Source: Desulfobacterales bacterium (lineage in GTDB: Bacteria > Desulfobacterota > Desulfobacteria > Desulfobacterales > JAFDDL01). From it: DNA of 64,000 nt. Below, piece after piece: positions 1 through 8,183 of this stretch (positions are counted from its first letter, which is position 1; the number at the start of each line of letters is the position of its first letter). The stretch is from NCBI GenBank assembly GCA_034003325.1, contig JAVEYW010000008.1, forward strand, positions 62,001 through 126,000, read 5' to 3'. The notes below the pieces were generated by a model, which saw only the letters and a program-made list of their open reading frames with translations, was not told the DNA's origin and searched no databases. A program made the translations under genes and the position numbers.

Positions 1-249
1 TATTTTCAGTTGCAGGAGCTTGAAGCTGTCACTGTCTTTGAGAATACAGAGTCTCCGCGCGTAAAGATCCTGCCCGAGCAGGTTTTCCGCCAATCGTTCC
101 GCGCTCTCTATCGTCGGCGTGTTCACCTTTGTGATGGACGCGTTGATCCGGTCCATCTCTTTTAAACTCGATAGCGAATAGGCTATATGCATGAAGACGA
201 CAAGAAGGAGCACCCCATACCCAAGCATTATCTTTTTGGCGATATTCAT
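1..249 (-). CDS. N-terminal fragment of a membrane-anchored sensor protein (runs off left edge)
   Basis: 83 codons are visible before the window edge, with no stop. The ATG is preceded by a strong ribosome site (AAAGGAGG, about 12 bases upstream). The N terminus has a short basic stretch, then a hydrophobic segment at about residues 8-25 that can span the membrane. The following residues look like the start of a periplasmic helical sensor region of the kind found in histidine kinases and methyl-accepting chemotaxis proteins (a Leu-Lys-Glu-Met-Asp-Arg-Ile-rich helix, as in 4HB_MCP-type domains). The catalytic or signalling part lies outside the window, so kinase and chemoreceptor cannot be told apart. 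That the frame is real is well supported by the ribosome site and membrane segment. The function is inference. Confidence 0.6.
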   Translation of the reverse strand, partial: MNIAKKIMLGYGVLLLVVFMHIAYSLSSLKEMDRINASITKVNTPTIESAERLAENLLGQDLYARRLCILKDSDSFKLLQLKI

Positions 250-764
250 TCGTCCGGAACAGCCCCTCCTTTAATTGTTTGCCGCATCTACCGGGCAACG
301 TGCGCCGCTTAACCCCGGACAAATAAAGCCGAAACATCGTTGCGCTCGGCTGTTATGGTGTCCGAACCATATTAAATCAATAGAATAAAACAAAGCAAGA
401 AATGCGCCACGCACGAAAAAAACTTCATTATCCAGGCAACATTCCGATTTCACTTCTTTTTTCAGTTTCTGACTTAACAGCCTGATAGGGAGATACTTGG
501 AATTGGTTCTCGAATTTGAACAATAGTATACACCCCATCAGATGTAACGACGAAGGGCAGGATGTGACAGATCGGGGCATTCCGACGCAACAATTGGTTA
601 TTGTTTTATAACCACTCCAAAAGGCGCTGTTATTTCGGCTTAACCATTCATTTTAAGGGGATAAATAAAGATTGTATGGAAATCCATCCTCTCGGAAATC
701 AAACCGTCAATAAACTTGAATTGTCTTCCGGTGTTGACGTTAACATAACATCACGCCGGATTTT
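250..764. other. Intergenic region without a recognisable gene
   Basis: 515 bases separate the cut sensor gene from the next membrane-protein gene, both on the minus strand. Short frames here lack ribosome sites and do not resemble proteins. The stretch is AT-rich around 500-760 and presumably holds the promoter of the left-edge sensor gene. I could not pick out a convincing -35/-10 pair or terminator. Confidence 0.4.
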
Positions 765-1586
765 TCAATTTTCATAGAAGCCGGGCACAGCGCTTTGGGA
801 GCCGGGGAAAAGAGCCCCGAAGCCGGCCTTCGCGCTGCCGGCGGGCGGTATTACCGAAGCGGCACCGCGGATCGCCACCAGTGCGAAGATAATGCTGATC
901 ACCGTGCCGATGGTGACGATCAACGGCGTGGTATTCTCCCAATGGAGCGCGACAACCGTCGTCATGCCAACACCCAGGTTAACACCGATCATCGTGAGGG
1001 GGAACAGCACGAACAATCCCAAAAGGTGCAGGTTGCTGCTTGCACGATAGCGCAGATTCGCCGCAGCGATGCTGAAACAGATCGTCTGGGCCGTTTCAAG
1101 GATACCAACTACCAGTGGGTATTTGATAATGCGGAATACGTGAGGACCCCAGTAGGAATAGGTACCGAAATTGATGCCAAGTATTTCGAAGGTACAGGAC
1201 ATCGCCATTTCGAGGCCCGCAAAGGCGAACAGCACAGGGAGCGTTAGGGTTCCCTTATAAATCCGGTTACAGATCATTATGGCGGGAAAGGCATAAAGTA
1301 TGGCATAACCGCTATGCGTCCAGAGTGGCTGGGGAATATTGAAGGCCGTAAAATGAGATATGATACCGGGCACATAGAAAAGCAGCATCATGCCCTCATC
1401 ATAAATCGGCTCGGCAACGGCACCGACAAAGACGGCAAGAAGCAACAGCGTATAAAAGGGCGTTCGCTCCTTCTTACCCATGCGTAAGGTTACCAATAAG
1501 AGAACAAGGGTCAGGCCGTAGCTGACGTAGTTCATGATATCCTGCATGACGAGATTACAAGGGTGGTCATAGGGCGGTGTCAACAT
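765..1586 (-). CDS. Polytopic inner-membrane protein, unknown function
   Basis: A 273-residue protein with about seven hydrophobic segments spread over its whole length. The start used here is the ATG at 1586, which has AAGGAG eight bases upstream; a longer frame to 1673 lacks a ribosome site. Visible features are an acidic pair in the second segment region (AVAEPIYDEG), a Trp-Thr-His motif before the third helix (PLWTHSGY), and an alanine-rich C terminus. The arrangement recalls the loosely defined spirocyclase AveC-like and carotenoid-pathway membrane proteins, but I do not recognise it securely. It lies upstream of, and divergent from, the aryl-polyene-like cluster. A role in that pathway is possible but unproven. 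Confidence 0.7.
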   Translation of the reverse strand: MLTPPYDHPCNLVMQDIMNYVSYGLTLVLLLVTLRMGKKERTPFYTLLLLAVFVGAVAEPIYDEGMMLLFYVPGIISHFTAFNIPQPLWTHSGYAILYAFPAIMICNRIYKGTLTLPVLFAFAGLEMAMSCTFEILGINFGTYSYWGPHVFRIIKYPLVVGILETAQTICFSIAAANLRYRASSNLHLLGLFVLFPLTMIGVNLGVGMTTVVALHWENTTPLIVTIGTVISIIFALVAIRGAASVIPPAGSAKAGFGALFPGSQSAVPGFYEN

Positions 1587-1919
1587 GTAGATTTCTCCTT
1601 TGTGTCGTTCTTCTGCTCTGTTGGCGTCTTTCGGAACATCACCGTACAAGGCATTGCCAACGGGTGCGGCCAAGTGCTTTTTTACCGTTTTTTAAATCAC
1701 TTTCAGTTGGTTATAGACGGGCCACAAGCGAAAATCAAGGACGAATAAGGGATCACAGCTTATCCGCCCGCCGCAGCGATCAATAGGGACTTAACATTCA
1801 ACGGCTTCACCGTTTACAGTATCAAACAATTATAGTAGCATGCGCCTGTTCTGAAGCATTTGTGGTTATCCGCTCACAGGGCCTATTCTCAATATATTTC
1901 TCGGTGGGAAAGGGAGGGT

Positions 1920-2354
1920 ATGGATTCTGCCGGAATTGAAGATCTGCTGGTTCATCGCGGCCGCATGCTGTTGATCCGCCAAATTATTACCGTGAACATG
2001 ACAAAAGCCATCACCCGGGCATTGGTTACGGATCAATGGCCCCTGGTGAACAACGGGGGGGCCAATCCCCTGGTACTCATTGAAGTGGCGGCACAAACCG
2101 CGGGCGTATATAATAGTTGGCGGCTGCACCGGAAGCAGGGGCCGAATGCCGATCATCGCGGATGGATGGTGGGCATCAAGATCTCGCGTTTTTTCGTGGA
2201 CCGCATTCCCCTGGGAACCGAAATCATCACAGAGGCGCAAAATCAGTTTGAATACGACGGCTATCGCGAAATCCGGGGCGTCGCCACCATTCACGGCCAT
2301 ACGGCCGCGGATGTAACCCTTCAGATCATGCAGGCCGGCATAGAAAATTCATGA
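1920..2354 (+). CDS. Hot-dog fold 3-hydroxyacyl-ACP dehydratase-like protein (ApeP/FabZ type)
   Basis: A 144-residue single-domain hot-dog protein. The start is the ATG at 1920, right after a purine-rich ribosome site (GGGAAAGGGAGG). The N terminus has the LLVHRGRMLLI motif that marks FabA/FabZ/ApeP-like dehydratases, followed by the central 'ValLeuIleGluValAlaAlaGln' helix and a VGIK strand. In this family the enzyme removes water from 3-hydroxyacyl-ACP during chain extension, in the cytoplasm. It is the first gene of the plus-strand arm of the cluster and is followed by a ketoreductase 69 bases downstream, which fits an iterative reduction/dehydration cycle. Catalytic residues cannot be assigned with certainty, so a binding-only hot-dog role is an alternative. 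Confidence 0.8.
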   Translation: MDSAGIEDLLVHRGRMLLIRQIITVNMTKAITRALVTDQWPLVNNGGANPLVLIEVAAQTAGVYNSWRLHRKQGPNADHRGWMVGIKISRFFVDRIPLGTEIITEAQNQFEYDGYREIRGVATIHGHTAADVTLQIMQAGIENS

Positions 2355-2423
2355 CGACCCTGAATTTATCCCTCAGCAAACGGGCTGGAAATAAAACCAT
2401 TGGAATCAGGAGCGCAATTCATA

Positions 2424-3161
2424 ATGCATGAAAAGAACACACGTCCGGTGGCACTGGTCACCGGCGGCAGCAAGGGAATCGGCAGCGCCATTTGCGTGGA
2501 GATGGCAAGCAGCGGTTACTTTACCATTGTTAATTATCTGTCCGACAAAACGGGCGCTGAAGAGACGTTAAAAAAAATCAGGCAGCAGGGCAGCGACGGC
2601 ATGTGCCTGGGATTCGATGTAACCGATGCGGCGCAAACGGAAACGGCCCTGCAAACCATTTTCAGTCAATATGCCAGCGTGGATGCCCTGATCAACAATG
2701 CCGGTCGGATTGCCGATGAGCTTTTCATCATGATGACACCAGACAAATGGCGTTCGGTCATCGAGGTAACCCTGCAAGGCTTTTATAATGTCACGCGGCC
2801 TGTGCTTGAGAAAATGGTGGTGGCCAAAAAAGGGGCAGTGGTCTCCATTGCATCGGTGGCCGGCCTAATGGGCAACCGCGGCCAGGCCAATTATGCCGCC
2901 GCCAAAGCCGGTCTGATCGGCGCCAGCCGGTCGGTGGCTTCCGAAGTCGCCCGCCTCGGGATTCGGGTCAACGTGGTGGCGCCGGGCCTGATTCAAACCG
3001 AAATGATCAAGGATGCGCCGGTGCTGAAAATCAAATCCATGATCCCGATGGCCCGCCCGGGAACCGCGCAAGAGGTCGCCAAGGTCGTCCGTTTCCTGTG
3101 CTCGGACGATGCTGCTTACGTAACCGGCCAGGTACTCAGCGTGAACGGGGGGATGTTTTAG
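2424..3161 (+). CDS. 3-oxoacyl-ACP reductase (SDR family, FabG-like)
   Basis: A 245-residue short-chain dehydrogenase/reductase. The ATG at 2424 is chosen over an upstream TTG because AGGAG lies 11 bases ahead and the Rossmann motif begins soon after. Visible motifs are TGGSKGIG (NADP(H) binding, near residue 14), NNAGR, the catalytic Ser in SIASVAG, and the Tyr-x3-Lys pair in YAAAKAG. The C terminus ends VLSVNGGMF, as usual in FabG. The reaction is NADPH-dependent reduction of 3-ketoacyl-ACP to 3-hydroxyacyl-ACP. Its place between the dehydratase and the LolA-like gene matches the ketoreductase of aryl-polyene-type clusters, so it probably serves this specialised pathway rather than housekeeping fatty acid synthesis. 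Confidence 0.9.
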   Translation: MHEKNTRPVALVTGGSKGIGSAICVEMASSGYFTIVNYLSDKTGAEETLKKIRQQGSDGMCLGFDVTDAAQTETALQTIFSQYASVDALINNAGRIADELFIMMTPDKWRSVIEVTLQGFYNVTRPVLEKMVVAKKGAVVSIASVAGLMGNRGQANYAAAKAGLIGASRSVASEVARLGIRVNVVAPGLIQTEMIKDAPVLKIKSMIPMARPGTAQEVAKVVRFLCSDDAAYVTGQVLSVNGGMF

Positions 3162-3168
3162 CCACCCT

Positions 3169-3792
3169 ATGAAGCCTCAATACCCTTTTGTCCTGCATGT
3201 TATCGCTTATCTGTTGCCGCTGCTGGCCCTGCCTTTGGCCGCTTGGGCGGCTTCCCTGGAAGCCATTCAGGCCGCCGCCGGTTCGGTGAACTCGGTTCAA
3301 GCCGAATTTGTTCAGAAAAAGCACTTACCGATTTTGGAAAAGCCCCTGACGTCTACCGGCCTGTTTTATTTTCAGGCGCCGCGCTCGTTGCGCTGGGAAT
3401 ATCGATCGCCGATTCGCAGCATTCTTCTATTGCATGACGGCCGGGTCAAACGCTTTGTGGCCGAGGCATCCGGGTTCAGGGAAGAAAACGGCGCCGGCAT
3501 GCAGGCCATGCAAGTGGTCATGGAAGAAATCGGCCAATGGCTTAAGGGCGGTTTTGACAAAAGCCTGATGTTCGCGGCCGCTTCGGCGTCCGATCTGAAA
3601 ATCATTTTAACGCCCCGTGAAGCGGCCATGGCCGAAATCATTCAGCGGATTGAATTAAATCTTTCTCCGGAACCGGGTGTCATTTACAGCGTGCTAATCT
3701 ATGAAAGCGCGGATTCCTTCACGGAGCTGATTTTCAGCCGAACGATTCTCAACCGGGCCATCGCGGCCGACCTGTTCAATAAAACTCCATGA
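3169..3792 (+). CDS. LolA-like outer-membrane lipoprotein carrier protein of the cluster
   Basis: A 207-residue exported protein. A signal peptide covers about residues 1-28 (hydrophobic LLPLLALPLAAWA, cleavage near AWA-A). The mature part begins with a helix (LEAIQAAAGSVNSVQAEFVQKK) and strands including GLFYFQAPRSLRWEY, typical of LolA/LolB-like folds that carry acyl chains in an incomplete beta-barrel. In aryl-polyene clusters, LolA-like proteins are thought to ferry the lipid product across the periplasm. The gene starts 7 bases after the ketoreductase stop and overlaps the next gene by four bases (ATGA), so it is translationally coupled within the plus-strand operon. The actual cargo is inference. 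Confidence 0.8.
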   Translation: MKPQYPFVLHVIAYLLPLLALPLAAWAASLEAIQAAAGSVNSVQAEFVQKKHLPILEKPLTSTGLFYFQAPRSLRWEYRSPIRSILLLHDGRVKRFVAEASGFREENGAGMQAMQVVMEEIGQWLKGGFDKSLMFAAASASDLKIILTPREAAMAEIIQRIELNLSPEPGVIYSVLIYESADSFTELIFSRTILNRAIAADLFNKTP

Positions 3793-4463
3793 AGCCAAAA
3801 TGTGTTGTCTTACTGCTGTTGGGGTTGCTGCTCGGATGTGCGCGTCTGCCGCCCATGGCAAATTTTACGGACCGGGGAGACACCCGGCCCACGCCGGAGA
3901 GCAGTCCGCTTTTCCCTCAGGGGCGCTGGCAATTGGTGCATGCCATCGAGGCCGTTCCGCCGAACGGCCAAAAGCAGACCATGATCGGCGTGAGCCGAAT
4001 TTGCACTGCCCGACGCACGGTCCACTGCGTGCTGATGACCCTGGAAGGACTCGTGCTCTTTGAGGCGGATTACGACCGGCAAATATGGGTCCGGCGGGCG
4101 GTCGGATCCATGTCCGCCCGCGGGTTCGCCGAGGGGTTGATGGGCGATATTCTGCTCATCTTTTTTGCCCCGGAAGGATCGTTGCAAAACACCGGCCGCT
4201 TTGCGGACGGGGCTTATGTCCGGCGATACGCGACAACGGATAAGGGAACTGAAGACATCATCACGCTGCCTTCCGGGCGCCGGCAAATCTGTCGTTATGA
4301 TGCAAAAAAGCGCCTGACCCGCACCGTCACCTTTGCGCCAACCGAGCCCGGTGCCGCTGAAGGAGTTGCACCATGCATCGCACTACAGGCCCACGGTCTG
4401 GCCGGTTATCGGTTGAATATGACCCTGGTCGAGGCGCAGCAATTAAACCATAGAAGCAAATAG
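3789..4463 (+). CDS. DUF3261-like outer membrane lipoprotein
   Basis: A 224-residue lipoprotein. A hydrophobic signal ends in the lipobox LLLGC, with the acylated cysteine at residue 17. The body is strand-rich, with WQLVHAIEA and QTMIGVSR, resembling the DUF3261 proteins that accompany LolA-like proteins in aryl-polyene gene clusters; this assignment rests on recall of the family pattern. It starts within the stop of the upstream gene (ATGA overlap), a sign of coupled synthesis. The likely place of action is the periplasmic face of a membrane, perhaps as a LolB-like acceptor that helps insert the lipid product. The last residues (about 200-224) are less conserved-looking. Confidence 0.7.
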   Translation: MKPKCVVLLLLGLLLGCARLPPMANFTDRGDTRPTPESSPLFPQGRWQLVHAIEAVPPNGQKQTMIGVSRICTARRTVHCVLMTLEGLVLFEADYDRQIWVRRAVGSMSARGFAEGLMGDILLIFFAPEGSLQNTGRFADGAYVRRYATTDKGTEDIITLPSGRRQICRYDAKKRLTRTVTFAPTEPGAAEGVAPCIALQAHGLAGYRLNMTLVEAQQLNHRSK

Positions 4464-4475
4464 GTAAATTTCCCC

Positions 4476-5750
4476 ATGAGATTCAAGCTGATATACCCCC
4501 GATGGACCAAACTCAGACACCAGACCGAATTTCATCTTCCGCCGCACGGGCCGGTGGTTTTTGCCGCCTGCCTGCCCACGGACGTCGAGGTGATGTTCAC
4601 CGATGAGAATCTGGAATCCATTGATTTTGACGACCCCGCAGATGTGGTGGGAATTTCCATGATGCTCAGCGTGCAGGTCAAGCGCGGCTGGCAAGTCGCT
4701 GACACCTATCGGCAAATGGGCGTCCCTGTGATTTTCGGCGGCATCGCGACCATGCTGCATGCGGAAGAAACCATGGGCCACGCCGATGCGATCTTTCTGG
4801 GAGAAGCCGAAGGCCGCATGGAACAGGTGCTGCAAGATCTTCGGCAAAACCGCCTTCAAAAAGTTTATGATTATCTGAATGACCGGCCCCCGATCGAATC
4901 CGTGGGGCCTGCCCGGCGCGATATCCTTAAAAAAGAACTTTATAATTACAAGGGCGTTCAGATGGTCGACCTCGTGCACGCGTCGCGCGGGTGCCGCTAT
5001 CACTGCTATCCTTGCGCCGTGGCCTATCTGGGGGGGAAACAATTCCGGCCGCGGCCCGTGGAAACGGCCATTGCGGAAATGGCCGGGATTGATAACCATC
5101 GGCTGTTTCTGGTGGATAACTCCCTGGCGCAGGACACCGAGTGGGAAATGGAACTCTTCCGTCAAATGATTCCGCTGAAAAAAAATTGGTGCGCCCATCC
5201 CATTGAAGATACGCCAAAGGTTCTGGATCTCGCGGCGCAAGCAGGCGCCTGGTATGTCTATCAGGCCGTGTTCGATACGTCCGACTATATTCGAGAACGC
5301 ATTCGGCGCTACCATGATCACGGCATCGGCGTGGAAGGCACGATTTTACTGGGTTTGGATCACCACACGGAAGATGAAATTCAGCGGCTGGTGGATTTTT
5401 TACTGGAGATTGAGCTGGATCTGGCCGAGTTTACGGTGCTGACCCCGTTTCCGCACACCAAGGCTTACGAGGCGTTAAAAAAGCAAAACCGCATTCTCTC
5501 CCATGACTGGGACGACTATTCGGCCGATAAGGTGGTATTTCAGCCGCAGCACATGCCCCCCGAACGGCTTCAGGAGTTGCTGGATTTCGCCTGGGACACG
5601 TTTTACCAGAATGAATCCCAGGAAATCAAAATGTCCAAACTCTTTCAGCGCGTGGTGTTTAAGGAAATGGCCGACAACACCTTCCGTCCCCGCCGCCGGG
5701 ATCTGCGCCGCCGTGCTTTCGGCCGCGATTATCAGGAGACTAAACGCTAA
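4476..5750 (+). CDS. B12-binding-type radical SAM protein
   Basis: A 424-residue enzyme. Residues 1 to about 140 form a Rossmann-like cobalamin-binding-type domain (ADVVGISMM and IFGGIATMLH segments, GEAEG motif); I see no clear DxHxxG cobalt-ligand motif. The radical SAM core follows with the cluster motif C-RYH-C-YP-C (CxxxCxxC, around residue 175), and glycine/glutamate motifs such as GTILLGLD. The C terminus is rich in arginine. Enzymes of this class use S-adenosylmethionine to make radicals for methylation or skeletal rearrangement of unreactive carbons. It is the last gene of the plus arm, 12 bases after the lipoprotein gene. A role in modifying the polyene or lipid product is inference; standard aryl-polyene clusters lack it. 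Confidence 0.8.
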   Translation: MRFKLIYPRWTKLRHQTEFHLPPHGPVVFAACLPTDVEVMFTDENLESIDFDDPADVVGISMMLSVQVKRGWQVADTYRQMGVPVIFGGIATMLHAEETMGHADAIFLGEAEGRMEQVLQDLRQNRLQKVYDYLNDRPPIESVGPARRDILKKELYNYKGVQMVDLVHASRGCRYHCYPCAVAYLGGKQFRPRPVETAIAEMAGIDNHRLFLVDNSLAQDTEWEMELFRQMIPLKKNWCAHPIEDTPKVLDLAAQAGAWYVYQAVFDTSDYIRERIRRYHDHGIGVEGTILLGLDHHTEDEIQRLVDFLLEIELDLAEFTVLTPFPHTKAYEALKKQNRILSHDWDDYSADKVVFQPQHMPPERLQELLDFAWDTFYQNESQEIKMSKLFQRVVFKEMADNTFRPRRRDLRRRAFGRDYQETKR

Positions 5751-5765
5751 GGGACAATTGCTCAC

Positions 5766-6575
5766 TCATGATATTTTCCCTTCCATCAGACCGCGCACCT
5801 CTTCCATCAGATTATCAATGGAAAAGCCGGGATCGTCATAGGACGGGGTGAGATGCGCCAGCAACTCCACCGAAATGGTGTTGGTGCAGCAAGTATTGAA
5901 CCGGAATTGGCCGGGTTTGAACAACCGGTCCGTATGGCGAATGAAAAGGACGCTCACGGGCGCCCGGCATAACCGGGCGATTTTAAACGCGCCCGGATGA
6001 AAAGGACCGATGGCGCCGGTGCGGCTACGGGTGCCTTCCGGAAAGACGAAAAGATTGGCGCCCCGGGCCAGATCCCCGGCCAGCGTATCCATGCGCTGAA
6101 TCATCAGTCCGGCCAGGCGGCCTTCGGTTGTGGACGGCAGATACCCGGAAAGCGTAAGCATCCATCCGAAAATGGGGAGATGAAACAGCCGGCTTTTGAC
6201 AATGGTCGTATGGTGGGGATACAGCGCGATCAGCAGCAGCGGATCAATATAGGAGACATGGTTGCACACGATCACCGAGGATCGAATGGCGCCCACGGCG
6301 TTATCGATGCGCCAGGTGTGACGGGGAATCAGCAGTCGGCAGAGCAGGAAAAACCCCCGGTAAAAATAATGGGTCAAGCGTTGAAACGCTTGGCGGCGCC
6401 GAGTCGCAACAATCGCCGCGACCAGATAAAAGGGCAGAAACAGCACCAGAAAGCCCACAGTAAAGTAGGCCCACAGAAGCAGGGTCACCGTCACATCAAT
6501 GCCGGCAAAAAACCATCCGGGCCGATGGGTCGACTGAACCGACATCTGCCCGGCCGGGCTCCCCATTTCAGCCAT
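5766..6575 (-). CDS. PlsC-family 1-acyl-glycerol-phosphate acyltransferase
   Basis: A 269-residue membrane-associated acyltransferase. An N-terminal hydrophobic segment (residues 22-55) anchors it. The catalytic NHxxxxD box is seen as NHVSYIDP and the second conserved box as FPEGTRS. These motifs define the LPLAT/PlsC family, which moves an acyl chain from an acyl carrier to a hydroxyl, usually of a glycerolipid. The start overlaps the ketosynthase stop by eight bases, so the two are coupled. It is the last gene of the minus arm and converges with the radical SAM gene at a distance of only 15 bases. The likely task is to attach the cluster's acyl chain to its lipid or sugar acceptor. Confidence 0.88.
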   Translation of the reverse strand: MAEMGSPAGQMSVQSTHRPGWFFAGIDVTVTLLLWAYFTVGFLVLFLPFYLVAAIVATRRRQAFQRLTHYFYRGFFLLCRLLIPRHTWRIDNAVGAIRSSVIVCNHVSYIDPLLLIALYPHHTTIVKSRLFHLPIFGWMLTLSGYLPSTTEGRLAGLMIQRMDTLAGDLARGANLFVFPEGTRSRTGAIGPFHPGAFKIARLCRAPVSVLFIRHTDRLFKPGQFRFNTCCTNTISVELLAHLTPSYDDPGFSIDNLMEEVRGLMEGKIS

Positions 6576-7809
6576 CCGTCTTTTGAATGAACAGGCAGGT
6601 GTTCACGCCGCCAAAGGCAAAATTCTGAATGGCGGCGATTCGGACCGGCGTCTGCACCATCTCGCGCACGTGCCGAATCATGGCGCACCGCGGGTCGACC
6701 TCGTCCAGGTTCAGGGTGGGCGCGACAAAACCCTCGTACATCATATATAAGGTGAGGATGGTCTCAATCACGCCGCAGGACGCCATGGTGTGCCCCATAT
6801 AGCTTTTCAGGCCTACTACCCGAGGCGTTGGTTGCCCATAGGCTTTGGCGATGGCCTGCGCTTCGATCACATCGCCCATCTTGGTGGCCGTGGCGTGAGC
6901 GCTGACCAGATCGACCTGGTCGGTGTTCAAACGGGCGCTTTCAAGGCCCAGGCGAATGGTCTGAGTGATGCCATCCAAATTGGGCAGAATCAAATCCCCG
7001 CCGTTATTATTACAGGCAAACCCAACCACCTCCCCGAAAATCGGTACGCCGCGCTTTTTCGCGGCTTCGTATTCTTCAAGCAGCACGGCGCCGGCGCCTT
7101 CCCCGACCACGAGACCATCGCGCCGAACGTCGAACGGCCGCGGCGTCAGGTGCGGCGTATCGTTGAAATCCACCGAGCAGGCCAGCAGGTTATCAAACAC
7201 CGCCACCGTGGTGGTATCATATTCATCCGCGCCGCCGCAGAGCATGGCATCCTGCAAGCCGAACTTGACCGCTTCATAACCGAACCCCAGGGATTGGCTG
7301 CTGGTCGTGCAGGCCGTGGACGAGGAAATCACTCGCCCTGTGATGCCGAACATCTTGGTGATGTTGACCGCGGTGGTATGCACCATCGATTTCAGGTAAT
7401 CCACGGCACCGATGCTGGAAAGCCCGGCCTCCGTTTGACCGAAAAAGGTCCGGTAAACCTGCCGTTGCACGGAAGGGCTGCCGTGCGTGGACCCAAACGC
7501 CACGCCCAGGCGGCCCGACGTGATAAACTCCCGGCTCAAGCCGGACTGCGCCAACGTTTCCTTGGCCACCTGGCAGGCATAATAGGATACCGGCCCCATG
7601 GTCTTGCGGTCTCCGCGCTTGAAATCATATTCAATCGGATAATCCACGGTGCCGAAAACGCCGGAATGAATGTGCTGGGTAATCAGGCCGTCGCTGCGCA
7701 ACGGTTTAACCCCTGAAACGCCCTTGGTCAGGGCGTCTACAATAGCCACCCGGCCGTGCCCAATGGGAGTAATGGCGGAACATGCCGTAATAACAACTCT
7801 TCTATTCAT
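6568..7809 (-). CDS. Beta-ketoacyl-ACP synthase (KAS II/ApeO-R-like)
   Basis: A 413-residue thiolase-fold condensing enzyme. The Cys-His-His triad is intact: Cys167 in SSTACTTSS, His305 in SAHATATKMGD and His340 in KSYMGHTMASCG. The loop around His305 reads HATAT where most KAS II enzymes have HGTGT or HGTAT, a small family-specific change. The enzyme joins a malonyl-ACP unit to the growing acyl chain. It follows the ACP gene by 18 bases. Known aryl-polyene clusters usually carry two or more ketosynthase-like genes, including a chain-length factor; only this one is present here. Its partner may be encoded elsewhere, or this enzyme may act alone. Confidence 0.92.
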   Translation of the reverse strand: MNRRVVITACSAITPIGHGRVAIVDALTKGVSGVKPLRSDGLITQHIHSGVFGTVDYPIEYDFKRGDRKTMGPVSYYACQVAKETLAQSGLSREFITSGRLGVAFGSTHGSPSVQRQVYRTFFGQTEAGLSSIGAVDYLKSMVHTTAVNITKMFGITGRVISSSTACTTSSQSLGFGYEAVKFGLQDAMLCGGADEYDTTTVAVFDNLLACSVDFNDTPHLTPRPFDVRRDGLVVGEGAGAVLLEEYEAAKKRGVPIFGEVVGFACNNNGGDLILPNLDGITQTIRLGLESARLNTDQVDLVSAHATATKMGDVIEAQAIAKAYGQPTPRVVGLKSYMGHTMASCGVIETILTLYMMYEGFVAPTLNLDEVDPRCAMIRHVREMVQTPVRIAAIQNFAFGGVNTCLFIQKTDG

Positions 7810-7827
7810 AAATACCGGAATGTTGCA

Positions 7828-8109
7828 TTAATTGTTCGCAGCCGGCACGGTGCCGAAAGACCGCGCTATTGCCAGGTCCATCACATAATCCACAATCTGG
7901 TTGATGGTGCCGATGCCCATGGCCCGCTTTTTTTCTTCGCGGGTCAACTCGGAACCCAGCAGAATCTCGATTTCACGCAATAACTCGATGGCGTCAATGC
8001 TGTCGAACTCATAGGCCTCACGCAAATTTTCATTCAGGTCGGGTTGCTCGATCTCGAATTGCCGGGAAAACACCGTCAGCATTCGGGTCACTATTTCATC
8101 ACGCGTCAT
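7828..8109 (-). CDS. Acyl carrier protein
   Basis: A 93-residue acidic helical protein with the phosphopantetheine attachment motif DSIDAIEL; the modified serine is residue 37. The size and motif are those of type II acyl carrier proteins. It holds the growing acyl chain as a thioester between the ketosynthase, ketoreductase and dehydratase encoded nearby. It lies between the LpxL-like acyltransferase (74-base gap) and the ketosynthase (18-base gap). The C-terminal tail after about residue 80 (ARSFGTVPAANN) is longer than in housekeeping ACPs. Only one ACP is present, whereas aryl-polyene clusters often have two. Confidence 0.93.
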   Translation of the reverse strand: MTRDEIVTRMLTVFSRQFEIEQPDLNENLREAYEFDSIDAIELLREIEILLGSELTREEKKRAMGIGTINQIVDYVMDLAIARSFGTVPAANN

Positions 8110-8183
8110 ATCGATTGGTCGTCCTTCATCGAAGTTATTTCACCGGCAGCGGTTGTACTATAAAAACCGTCTGAATTCAAAAC

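Noticed and set aside
271-453. 60-codon minus-strand frame near the left edge
   Set aside because: No ribosome site or similarity; lies in the probable promoter region of the left-edge sensor gene.
6790-7716. Long frame (308 codons) on the plus strand
   Set aside because: It lies opposite the ketosynthase gene, has no ribosome site and no domain; a codon-bias shadow in GC-rich coding DNA.
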